The position numbers and the translations under genes were made by a program. Below are positions 1 through 7,076 of a DNA stretch of 24,585 bases, in pieces (the stretch's first letter is position 1; every line of letters starts with the position of its first letter). Source of the DNA: a virus. The DNA is taken from positions 1-24,585 of the IMG/VR virus record IMGVR_UViG_3300031227_000404, one strand, 5' to 3'. The notes beneath the pieces are model-generated. The model did not search any database. It was not told the origin of the DNA and saw only the letters and a program-made list of their open reading frames with translations.

Positions 1-804
1 GAGTCCCAAAAAATTTACGACAAATATTCCAGGGCTAATGAGGAGAAGCGTTCGGAATTAGAAAAGCAACTGGAAAGTTCATTAAATTCTAAGTTCCTCA
101 TAGAAGATTTGTCTATTAAAAATCAAAAAAATCAAAAAGAAATCGATTCGTTGAAAGAAAGGATTGATAGCCTTTCCGCATATTCTTTGTCGGTTGAAAA
201 ATTCGAGCTTTCTAAACAAGAAGAGCTTACTTGTTCTAAGGACAAGCTGGCAAAGTTGGGCAATGAGCTATTGGTTTTGGAAAGGGACTTGTTGGCTTTA
301 GATTGTTTGATTGGGGCTTTTGGCAGGAAGGGTATCAAGTCTTTAGTTTTCAATCAATTGGTTTACGAGCTTAACAAATCAATTCAAAAGTACCTGAATG
401 ATTTGTTTGAACAGCAAGTCGAGTTATTCTTTGACCTAAAAAGCGAAGTGAAAACTACGCAATCTATTGTCGATAGGTTCAGCACCCATTTAAAGATAAA
501 CAGTGAGGAGGTGCCTTTTGGTTTGTTGAGTGGCGGGGAGAAGAAAAGGCTGATTTTAGCTGTTGATTTCGCTCTGTCCGAGATCGTGAGTCGCAGGAAT
601 AAAAATAATTTTGATTTCATTGTTTTAGACGAGGTGTTTGATGGGTTAGATTCTAATTCTAAAATCAAAATTATGGATTTCTTGCTGTCTTTGAGAGAAA
701 AAAAGAAGCAAATTTTTGTAATTGACCACGCCAGTGCTTTTACGGACCAATTTAATTGTGTTTTAAGAATCGAGAAGAAACAAGGCGAATCGAGGTTAGT
801 ATGA
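1..804 (+). CDS. SbcC/Rad50-like recombination ATPase, C-terminal part (T4 gp46-like)
   Basis: The reading frame is open from base 1, so this is the last 267 residues of a longer protein whose start is outside the window. The first half is a charged, coiled-coil-like stretch rich in Lys, Glu and Ser. The second half has the ABC-ATPase signature LSGGEKKR (near base 525) and a Walker B, FIVLDEVFDGLD (near base 620), followed by a D-loop and an IDHAS switch-His segment. That order is typical of the C-terminal lobe of SbcC/Rad50/gp46 proteins, which pair with an Mre11/SbcD/gp47 nuclease to process DNA ends in recombination. The nuclease partner is not in the window and may be upstream. SMC-like or RecF-like ATPases are less likely, because the segment before the signature (LIGAFGRKGIKSLVFNQL) is of the SbcC type. 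Confidence 0.85.
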   Translation, partial: ESQKIYDKYSRANEEKRSELEKQLESSLNSKFLIEDLSIKNQKNQKEIDSLKERIDSLSAYSLSVEKFELSKQEELTCSKDKLAKLGNELLVLERDLLALDCLIGAFGRKGIKSLVFNQLVYELNKSIQKYLNDLFEQQVELFFDLKSEVKTTQSIVDRFSTHLKINSEEVPFGLLSGGEKKRLILAVDFALSEIVSRRNKNNFDFIVLDEVFDGLDSNSKIKIMDFLLSLREKKKQIFVIDHASAFTDQFNCVLRIEKKQGESRLV

Positions 805-823
805 TTGAGGAGCCTTTTATGGT

Positions 824-851
824 TTGATATTAAATAAAAATGTCTTATACT
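824..851 (+). promoter_or_regulatory. candidate sigma70-like promoter before the HNH gene
   Basis: TTGATA (824-829) and TATACT (846-851) are separated by 16 bp in the short gap after the SbcC-like gene. Transcription would start at about 858, on or next to the HNH start codon, leaving no room for a ribosome binding site. It would therefore give a leaderless message or serve the genes further down. Found by eye only. Confidence 0.35.
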
Positions 852-857
852 AGGGGT

Positions 858-1409
858 ATGGAATCAAAAAAAATGTCCTCGTTGTAAGCGAGAAAGAGAA
901 CCGAAGTATTTCGGAAGAGACGGCGGTAAAAAAGATGGGATTTCTTTTTATTGCAAGGAGTGTACCAACAAAAGGTCTAAAGAAATATACGATAGGGACC
1001 CAAAGCATAAATTGGTTCTTAATAGGAGATCGAGGGAAAAGAATGCTGAAACATATGGGGCGTCAAAAAGACGCTATAGGAAATTGAATCATGAGAAATT
1101 ACTCAAAGACAGCAGAGAGAGATACAGAAATCGGACTAAAGAGGAAAAAAAGCGTTAAGGCAATATCAATCGGGATGGAGAGAGAGAGAGAAACGAACTG
1201 CAATACAATATCTAGGTGGGAAATGTTGCGAATGTGGACTAGAAGATGAATGTGTGGCCATTTATGATTTCCATCATTCAGACCCCAATAAGAAGGAGAC
1301 GACTATTGGTAGTTCACGTGCGTTTGAGTCTATGAAAAAAGAACTAGATAAATGTGCTCTGATATGTGCAAATTGTCATCGAAAGTTACATTATTATGAA
1401 GACCGCTAA
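858..1409 (+). pseudogene. HNH endonuclease gene with two compensating frameshifts
   Basis: Three overlapping frame segments together encode one HNH protein of about 183 residues. The ATG at 858 reads MESKK and then hits a stop at 885. Dropping one A from the A8 run (866-873) continues in frame into CPRCKREREPKYF, a zinc ribbon (CPRC and CKEC) with a basic helical region. That frame stops at 1156, but adding one base at the A7 run near 1145-1151 leads into LGGKCCECGLEDEC, then FHHSDPNKK and CALICANCHRKLH, which is a Cys-rich HNH nuclease core ending at 1409. The two shifts cancel exactly. HNH genes of this type are usually free-standing homing endonucleases in phages. The 3' end overlaps the ruvC start. 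It could be a real pseudogene, an assembly error at homopolymers, or slippage-expressed. Confidence 0.75.
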
Positions 1410-1914
1410 GATTATCGGAATTGATATCGGATTGAAAACAAGTTCTACGGCAATAGCAGTCTTAGAACATGATGGCGTTTTCTATTCTATCAAATATGTT
1501 CAAAAAATTGGCCCGTTTGAATCGTATCATACAAAAAAAAGCAATTTCACATTAATTATAGAATGGGTTACTAATATTTTGTCTACTATTATTTCGTTAG
1601 AATCCCCTGATTGTTTGACGATAGAAGAGGCGTTTTTGCCTGGTAAGGCTAATAAGAATTTTTTGAAATTTTTGGGGGTTTTGGAAAATAAAATTTTTAA
1701 AGAGTTCAACCCTATACTTCTTGCCCCATTACAAATTAAAAAGTTTTTGGGCAGTGGTAAACTTGATAAAAAAGAATTGGCAGAAGCAACTAAAAAGTAT
1801 TTCGTTGATAAGAAAGATATTAATTTAATAAATAAAGCCATTAACAATGAGGAGTGGGATGTTACCGATTCTATTGCTATTGCTATCTGTGGGGTGATAA
1901 AGCATGAATCTTGA
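1396..1914 (+). CDS. RuvC-like Holliday junction resolvase
   Basis: This 172-residue protein has an RNase H-fold resolvase pattern: IGIDIG near the N-terminus (Asp10), LTIEEAF around residues 75-80 (Glu77/78), and a C-terminal WDVTDSIAIA (Asp155, Asp158). The stretch IKKFLGSGKLDKKELAEA matches the DNA-binding/dimer helix region of RuvC. It would cleave branched DNA during recombination or before packaging. I chose the ATG at 1396 because it starts directly on the conserved core; a GTG at 1366 would add ten residues lying inside the HNH gene. It sits next to the terminase genes, a common place for phage resolvases that clear junctions before packaging. Overlaps both neighbours by about 10-14 bp. 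Confidence 0.85.
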   Translation: MKTAKIIGIDIGLKTSSTAIAVLEHDGVFYSIKYVQKIGPFESYHTKKSNFTLIIEWVTNILSTIISLESPDCLTIEEAFLPGKANKNFLKFLGVLENKIFKEFNPILLAPLQIKKFLGSGKLDKKELAEATKKYFVDKKDINLINKAINNEEWDVTDSIAIAICGVIKHES

Positions 1915-2308
1915 GGTGAATATAAAAGATAACATAGAGGCAATAAATCGTTGGTTCATCGAGAACGGTATTCTAAATGATCATGTCATCAATAATTTGA
2001 TAGTTTACGTAATGAGTTGTGATGAAAGGATCAGAGACGCTAATATCTTTATTTCTGCGGATAGGGCTAGCGTCGGGGTGTTGGTTTATTTGTCTAGATG
2101 GAGTATGTTTTTTCATTCAAAAAGAATTTATGCAGAATTAAGAGAAGCGTTAATGCATTATTTGTTCAGGTACCATGTAGACGTTTCGTTTGCTATTTAT
2201 AGCAAGAATGGGATTAAAAATGGCTCAAGAAGTAAAAAAGCAAGAAGTTCAAAAGGTGGAGAAAAAGATAGCGAAGCAACCAAAGAGGCAGGCGCGACCT
2301 CACGTTAG
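1904..2308 (+). CDS. hypothetical protein between resolvase and small terminase
   Basis: A 134-residue ORF starting inside the end of ruvC, with GGGGTGATAAAGC before the ATG. Residues 1-100 look like an ordinary globular protein (predicted helical, with aromatic residues such as RWFIENG and YLSRWSMFF). The last 33 residues are low-complexity Lys/Ser/Glu/Ala and lie in a second frame over the start of the small terminase gene. I recognise no family. Position suggests a packaging or recombination accessory role, but nothing in the sequence proves it. Confidence 0.6.
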   Translation: MNLEVNIKDNIEAINRWFIENGILNDHVINNLIVYVMSCDERIRDANIFISADRASVGVLVYLSRWSMFFHSKRIYAELREALMHYLFRYHVDVSFAIYSKNGIKNGSRSKKARSSKGGEKDSEATKEAGATSR

Positions 2309-2879
2309 GGTTCCCACTGTATTCAATAAGGAATTTGAGGAAGAGCTTTTTACCTTATGGTTTAATGGTATTCCCTTAGTCAAAATTCATGAAAAGTATG
2401 TCGACACCGATAAGAAATTTGCTCTCCCTAGCTTGGTTAAAATAAAAAAAATAAATAATTGGGAAAAGCGAAGGAAGAATTTAGAGTTGAGTATTGAAAG
2501 AGCAACGGAACAAGAAATTAAGAGTGCGAACAAGAGAAAGATAAGATTGCTTAACAATATGTTGATGGCGGCATCTACTGTTATTGAAAAAGAATTGAAA
2601 GATTTTAATGATGACCCTGATGCATTTATTGCCGCGAATGCCCTTGAAGATGGCCCGTTGTGGGTTATCAATAAGATGCAGGACTTAGAAAAGTTGTTTA
2701 AAATGCATGATGAGATCGTGAACTTAAAGCCTTCTGGTAAAGAGGTGACCCCTGGGGATACTTTTAATTTCAATCAATTGAATTTGGGTAGGGAGGTAGA
2801 GATTCTACCCCAAGAAACTCAGTCTAAACTTTTAGAGATTTTTTCAAAATCAAAAGACATAGAAAAAGATGAACCCTAA
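2220..2879 (+). CDS. putative terminase small subunit
   Basis: A 219-residue protein directly upstream of, and overlapping by 11 bp, the large terminase. A basic N-terminal tail (Lys/Gln-rich, to about residue 35) is followed by FEEELFTLWFNGIPLVKIHEKY and SLVKIKKINNWEKRRKN, a helix-turn-helix-like arrangement. Then comes a long helical, oligomerisation-like region and an acidic C-terminus ending KDIEKDEP. Small terminases recognise the packaging site and regulate the large subunit, and they typically have this plan. The family match is by architecture and position, not strong sequence recognition. The ATG at 2220 is preferred; ATG 2208 and TTG 2190 are alternatives. Any of these overlaps the previous ORF by about 90 bp or more. 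Confidence 0.7.
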   Translation: MAQEVKKQEVQKVEKKIAKQPKRQARPHVRVPTVFNKEFEEELFTLWFNGIPLVKIHEKYVDTDKKFALPSLVKIKKINNWEKRRKNLELSIERATEQEIKSANKRKIRLLNNMLMAASTVIEKELKDFNDDPDAFIAANALEDGPLWVINKMQDLEKLFKMHDEIVNLKPSGKEVTPGDTFNFNQLNLGREVEILPQETQSKLLEIFSKSKDIEKDEP

Positions 2880-4707
2880 TAACGAAAAAAATACGGAGAT
2901 GTTGAGGCGACTCAGGGACACCCCGTTAAGAAGCATAGAGGACTTAGATAATTACTTAAGGGTTTTCTATGGAGTTTATCTGGCCAAAGTCCCAATGGAA
3001 GAGGGGAATTCTGCTCCTTTGCTTTTTGTTTGGGATATCTACAAAACAGCTTTATGGGGCGGTATTGATGATCTATACAATTTTTTAGGTGTAGCTGGTC
3101 GTGGTGCTCAAAAGAGTTTGTCTTGTGGGGCTTCAGAGACATTGCTGATGACTCATGATAAGAATCGTGATTTTTTCCACATGGCCTCCATTAAACAGCA
3201 AGCCAAGGTCACGTATAATTACGTCCAAAGCTTTTATAAAAAACCTATCCTTTCTGAAACAATTGACAAATGCATAATGTCTGAAACAAGGAGTCGGTTT
3301 AATAAACAATTGGTTATTGGGACTGGCACAATGGATTCTGTTAATTCTTTCCATGGTTCTGTTTGGCAGGATGAGGTTGATTTGACTCCTCCGTCTGTTT
3401 TTAGGGAGTCTCGGGGGATGTTAACGGCTCAAGAGGGGAAGATGCCCCTTAATGTTTGCATCAGTTCTAGGAAGTTTGCTTTTGGGAACATACAAGAGTT
3501 GCTGGACAAGGCTTCCCGTGGCAATTATCCTTTAAAAATTCACAAATGGACAATACTGGAAGTTACAGAAAAATGTAAAGAGAAGCGTTCTGGTGAATAT
3601 GGTGTTAATTATTATGTAGATGAGGAATTGTTAGAGGCGATAACAGAAGATCAGTTCCTGGCAATAAAGGAGCCGTTTAGAAGGGAAAGGTTTGGCAAGG
3701 TAGTTGGATATAAAAATTGTGGGAAGTGCGGAATCTTTTCTTTTTGTCAGGGAAGGTTGAAAAAGCAAGAAGAAGATAACAAATTTTTGCAACCGATTGA
3801 ACAAGTTAGGAATCTATTTTTTACTGATGATCTTTGGTTCTTTTTATCCCAAAGGCTTAACCGAAAACCTTCTTCTAAGGGAACGGTCTTTCCCATGTGG
3901 AGTGAAGAATCTCATGTGAAATCTTATGAAGAAATGTATCGTATTCTAACTGGTGAGCCGTATAAAGATGGGGAATCTTTAACATTAGATCAATTAGTTA
4001 CAGAGTTTGAAAAATATAATTGTCCTGGGTATATCGGGGTCGATTTTGGGTTCAATTGCGCTGTTTGTTTGTTGGCGTTTGTTGATGGCTCCGATAGGAT
4101 TTATGTCGTTGATGAATATGTATTTTCTGGGGGCTCTGACGCTGATTTTGCGTATGCCTGTAACAAAGAGTGGGGGGCATACTCAAAGCTTATGACAAAG
4201 GGGTTCCCAGATATTGCTAGTCCTGGCGGGATTAAGGAGTTTGCTAAATATTTCCCTATGGTTAAAGATGACAAAGAATACAACAAGATGAGTAAGATCC
4301 CTGAATATAGGTCTGGTTGGATAAGGAAAATGTTGAAAGGCCCTGGGACTAATTTGGTGAGGCTTTATACGAGTTACAATGTCGCAAAGCTCAGGGAAGA
4401 AATGCCATTTTATCACTATAAAATTGATATAAAGTCTGACGAACCTAGTGATATTATTGAAAAGAAAAACGACCACGCAATTGATAGTTTGGGAAATATT
4501 TTGGTGGGGCTGTTCGGTCTTACAAATCAAGAGGTTACAGTAGCTTTAGATTCTGGGCTCGATCATATCGAAAGTTCTTTGCCGATGAAGGCCCCTACAG
4601 CGGTTGAATTGGCAGATTTTGCTGGCAGGGGTTCTGAGTTCGTGGCAGAACGCGTTCCAGAAGATAACGATGTTTCTGACGGTGAGGTTGATTTTGATTT
4701 TGCTTAA
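2869..4707 (+). CDS. terL: terminase large subunit (TerL)
   Basis: A 612-residue packaging motor protein. The N-terminal ATPase has a degenerate Walker A, GVAGRGAQKS (74-83), and a Walker B, SVWQDE (164-169). The C-terminal RNase H-like nuclease has YIGVDFGF (Asp392), IYVVDEY (Asp415) and NDHAIDSLGN (Asp535, Asp539), all expected for a headful or cos nuclease. An unusual Cys cluster lies between the domains: Cys236, then NCGKCGIFSFCQG at about 283-294, possibly a metal site. The length is in the normal range for TerL. It pumps DNA into the prohead through the portal encoded 450 bp downstream. The start is translationally coupled to the upstream gene (ATG at 2869 before its TAA). Confidence 0.93.
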   Translation: MNPNNEKNTEMLRRLRDTPLRSIEDLDNYLRVFYGVYLAKVPMEEGNSAPLLFVWDIYKTALWGGIDDLYNFLGVAGRGAQKSLSCGASETLLMTHDKNRDFFHMASIKQQAKVTYNYVQSFYKKPILSETIDKCIMSETRSRFNKQLVIGTGTMDSVNSFHGSVWQDEVDLTPPSVFRESRGMLTAQEGKMPLNVCISSRKFAFGNIQELLDKASRGNYPLKIHKWTILEVTEKCKEKRSGEYGVNYYVDEELLEAITEDQFLAIKEPFRRERFGKVVGYKNCGKCGIFSFCQGRLKKQEEDNKFLQPIEQVRNLFFTDDLWFFLSQRLNRKPSSKGTVFPMWSEESHVKSYEEMYRILTGEPYKDGESLTLDQLVTEFEKYNCPGYIGVDFGFNCAVCLLAFVDGSDRIYVVDEYVFSGGSDADFAYACNKEWGAYSKLMTKGFPDIASPGGIKEFAKYFPMVKDDKEYNKMSKIPEYRSGWIRKMLKGPGTNLVRLYTSYNVAKLREEMPFYHYKIDIKSDEPSDIIEKKNDHAIDSLGNILVGLFGLTNQEVTVALDSGLDHIESSLPMKAPTAVELADFAGRGSEFVAERVPEDNDVSDGEVDFDFA

Positions 4708-4729
4708 TAAAATTATTGAGTAAATATTA

Positions 4730-4767
4730 TATAATATATGGATACTATTAAGAACGGAGGCTAGTAA
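4730..4767 (+). promoter_or_regulatory. possible -10 element and strong RBS before the 127-residue ORF
   Basis: The 60-bp gap after terL is very AT-rich and contains a TATAAT at 4730-4735 but no good -35 at 16-18 bp. It also carries a strong ribosome binding site (ACGGAGG, 4753-4759) placed correctly for the ATG at 4768. The RBS is clear; the promoter is only a possibility. Confidence 0.35.
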
Positions 4768-5151
4768 ATGTCGACATTAAATTTTTATTTAAAATTGTAT
4801 GGGTATAGCGACGAAGACGACGTTGTAACGCCACAAGAGCAGGATTTTAATTGGACTAGGGACATAAAAGATATTTCAACGACCCTACAAGGGGATATGA
4901 CCTATACCCTTTCTGGTTCGGGAGATACAACAATCCCGCTTCCAACAACTGCGATTAACTTTTTGTACATCGAAGTTGACGGTACTGTCTATTTGAAGTT
5001 GAACGGTGATACTGGGATTACCCAAGTTATTTCACCTTCTGAGGCTGGAGAGAGGGACGGGCTTTATTTTAAGCGCGGGAGTGTAACGAGCATAGTCATA
5101 ACAGTTCCTGGGGCCGACGATGTCAGTGCTAAAATTATAATGGGAGTGTAA
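4768..5151 (+). CDS. hypothetical beta-rich protein between terL and portal
   Basis: A 127-residue acidic protein with alternating hydrophobic/polar segments (INFLYIEVDG, VYLKLNG, SIVITVPG, AKIIMGV) that suggest a beta-sandwich or jelly-roll-like fold. It has no Cys and no membrane segment. It has its own strong RBS and sits between the packaging motor and the portal. Small beta-rich proteins in virion gene blocks are often decoration, stopper or fibre-associated proteins, so a virion role is plausible. I do not recognise a specific family. Confidence 0.65.
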   Translation: MSTLNFYLKLYGYSDEDDVVTPQEQDFNWTRDIKDISTTLQGDMTYTLSGSGDTTIPLPTTAINFLYIEVDGTVYLKLNGDTGITQVISPSEAGERDGLYFKRGSVTSIVITVPGADDVSAKIIMGV

Positions 5152-5154
5152 TAC

Positions 5155-6864
5155 ATGTTTGAAAAAACAAGAAATTTATTTTCAAAGACGTACGAAATTG
5201 TAGAGGGGAGGCTGGACGAATATATTTTGAAGGCCAGGGCTTCTTCTTTTGACAATTTAGAAAAGTACGCTATTGATTTTGAGGAAGATGAGAATTCCTT
5301 GGGCTCTGCTCAGGGTTGGTTGGAGAAATATTCCTACATCAATTTTGATTTCCTATACCAGATGTCTGTGAATAGTGTATTCACAGCTATCCTTTTAAGG
5401 AGAGTCAACGAGATTGCTTCGTTTGCTCATCCTCAAAGGAATAAGTATGAGCCAGGGTATATGATTAAAAAACGTGATGAAAAAGAGGAAGTAAACGACA
5501 AGGAACAATCAGAGATCAAAGAGCTTGAAGAGTTTATTTTTAACACTGGAATGGAAGAGGGTAGAAGTAAAATAACAAGAAACCCAAAGAATTTTGAGGA
5601 GTGGGTGAGGCTCACCATAAGGGACCGATTAATTTATAACATGTTAGCCACAGAGCGTGTTTTTAAACAGGTTCAAAAAAAGGAAGATAAATTGCCAGGG
5701 CTTCATTCTTTTTATCATGTTCCGTCTCACAGCATCAGGTATGCCGTGAACACAAGTGACGATAGCAACCTTGGAGACGCCAAAAAGATTAAAGAACAAA
5801 TAAAAGCTTCTATGTTAGACAACGTATTCACCAACAATCCTTCTACTCGCACGGAAATCCAAAAAAGAATTACAGCCGAAGACATTTGGTACGTTCAGTT
5901 ACATCATCAAAGGATTATCAATGTTTTTAACAATGAGCAATTGGTTGTCAAGCAAGGCAATTTAAATGCGGAGCTTGATAATAACGGGTACTCTCAAGGT
6001 GAATTAGAGTTGGCGGTTAATTTGATCAGTGCTCATGTGTTCACGGAAACTCATAACCGTCTTTATTTCACACAAGGATTTTCTAATAAGGGGATTCTGG
6101 TTATTAAGCAAAGCATGAACCGTAAAGTAATGGAAAGGTTTAAGCAACAATTCCGTCAACAAATGCAAGGAACGGCAAATGCGTTTAGGGTTCCTATTTT
6201 ATCTGGGACAGATGTCAGTTGGGTCCCCCTTCAGGCCAATATGAAAGATATGGAATGGGAAAAGTGGACTAACTATTTGATTAAATTAATTACGGCTATT
6301 TTCCAAATGTCCCCTCAAGAAATCAATTTTGATATTTCAAAAGAAGGTTCTGGCCTTGGCGATAGTGGTGAAAGACAAAAGAGCATTATCGCTCATTTTA
6401 AAGAGACAGGCGTACAGCCCCTTTTGAGATGGCTAGAGGGTGTTATAAATAAAGAAATTGTTCGTTACTATAACGAAGACTATTATGCGAAGTATGTTTT
6501 TAGGTTTGTCGGCATAGATAATGAACAAGAAAAAGAGGAAGTCGAAAGGCTTACCAAAGAAGTTCAATTTTATAAAACTGTTAATGAGGTGAGGAAAGAA
6601 AGAGACTTGGAAGAATTGAGTGAGGGTGGAGATATTATTCTTAGCCAAGTCTATCTCCAAGCTCAACAATTTGCTGAGATGGGTGAGGGTGGTTTTGACG
6701 GAGAGGGGCCTGTTGATCAATCAGAAAAGCAATCTTCTAGTGACAAGACCCCAGAGATGAAGGATGTCATGTCTCAAGACCCTGGAAAGGCCAAAAAAGC
6801 AGTTAAGAAGTCGGTCGCAAGTCTTTCTAATAAGCTCCATAAGGTCGAGTGGTACAATAAATGA
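5155..6864 (+). CDS. phage portal protein
   Basis: A 569-residue protein placed between TerL and the minor head protein, the standard position for the portal. The sequence has the hallmarks of the HK97/SPP1-type portal superfamily: an N-terminal alpha/beta region with DFLYQMSVNSVFTAILLRRVNEIA, a wing with charged insertions, and the late segment ITAIFQMSPQEINFD followed by GLGDSGERQKSI, where portals have their stem and clip helices. Lys/Ser-rich residues end the chain. Twelve copies form the ring through which DNA enters and leaves the capsid. It starts four bases after the previous gene and overlaps the next by four (ATGA). Confidence 0.9.
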   Translation: MFEKTRNLFSKTYEIVEGRLDEYILKARASSFDNLEKYAIDFEEDENSLGSAQGWLEKYSYINFDFLYQMSVNSVFTAILLRRVNEIASFAHPQRNKYEPGYMIKKRDEKEEVNDKEQSEIKELEEFIFNTGMEEGRSKITRNPKNFEEWVRLTIRDRLIYNMLATERVFKQVQKKEDKLPGLHSFYHVPSHSIRYAVNTSDDSNLGDAKKIKEQIKASMLDNVFTNNPSTRTEIQKRITAEDIWYVQLHHQRIINVFNNEQLVVKQGNLNAELDNNGYSQGELELAVNLISAHVFTETHNRLYFTQGFSNKGILVIKQSMNRKVMERFKQQFRQQMQGTANAFRVPILSGTDVSWVPLQANMKDMEWEKWTNYLIKLITAIFQMSPQEINFDISKEGSGLGDSGERQKSIIAHFKETGVQPLLRWLEGVINKEIVRYYNEDYYAKYVFRFVGIDNEQEKEEVERLTKEVQFYKTVNEVRKERDLEELSEGGDIILSQVYLQAQQFAEMGEGGFDGEGPVDQSEKQSSSDKTPEMKDVMSQDPGKAKKAVKKSVASLSNKLHKVEWYNK

Positions 6865-7076
6865 GCGTCGTAAAGATTTATTGCGAACATGGCGAATGTA
6901 TTGAAGAGGTTAAAGAGGAGCTGATAAAAGCGTTCTCAAGTAACATGGATGCGTCTGATCGTTTTGCAGATCCGCTTATGGAAGAGCTGTTAGAGGAAGG
7001 TGATAGTTGGTATAATTTTTATTTTTTAGAAATGGTCAAAAAAATTATCGAGGTTTTATCTAGCGATGTTGATTAA
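6861..7076 (+). CDS. small acidic hypothetical protein
   Basis: A 71-residue, strongly acidic, probably helical protein (EECIEEVKEELIKAF, EELLEEGDSWYNFYFLEMVKKIIEVL). It overlaps the portal stop (ATGA) and the next start, so it is translated as part of the portal and minor-head unit. No family recognised. Confidence 0.65.
   Translation: MSVVKIYCEHGECIEEVKEELIKAFSSNMDASDRFADPLMEELLEEGDSWYNFYFLEMVKKIIEVLSSDVD

Noticed and set aside
858-1158. Intact separate zinc-ribbon ORF in the first part of the HNH gene
   Set aside because: The frame holding the zinc ribbon has no ATG, GTG or TTG between the preceding in-frame stop and the motif, and joins the HNH core by two one-base shifts, so it is one broken gene.
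1527-1943. Minus-strand ORF of 138 codons under ruvC
   Set aside because: Low-complexity composition typical of the reverse of AT-rich coding DNA, no RBS, and the + strand carries conserved RuvC motifs.
4768-5151. Major capsid protein
   Set aside because: At 127 residues it is far too short for an HK97-fold capsid and is placed before the portal.
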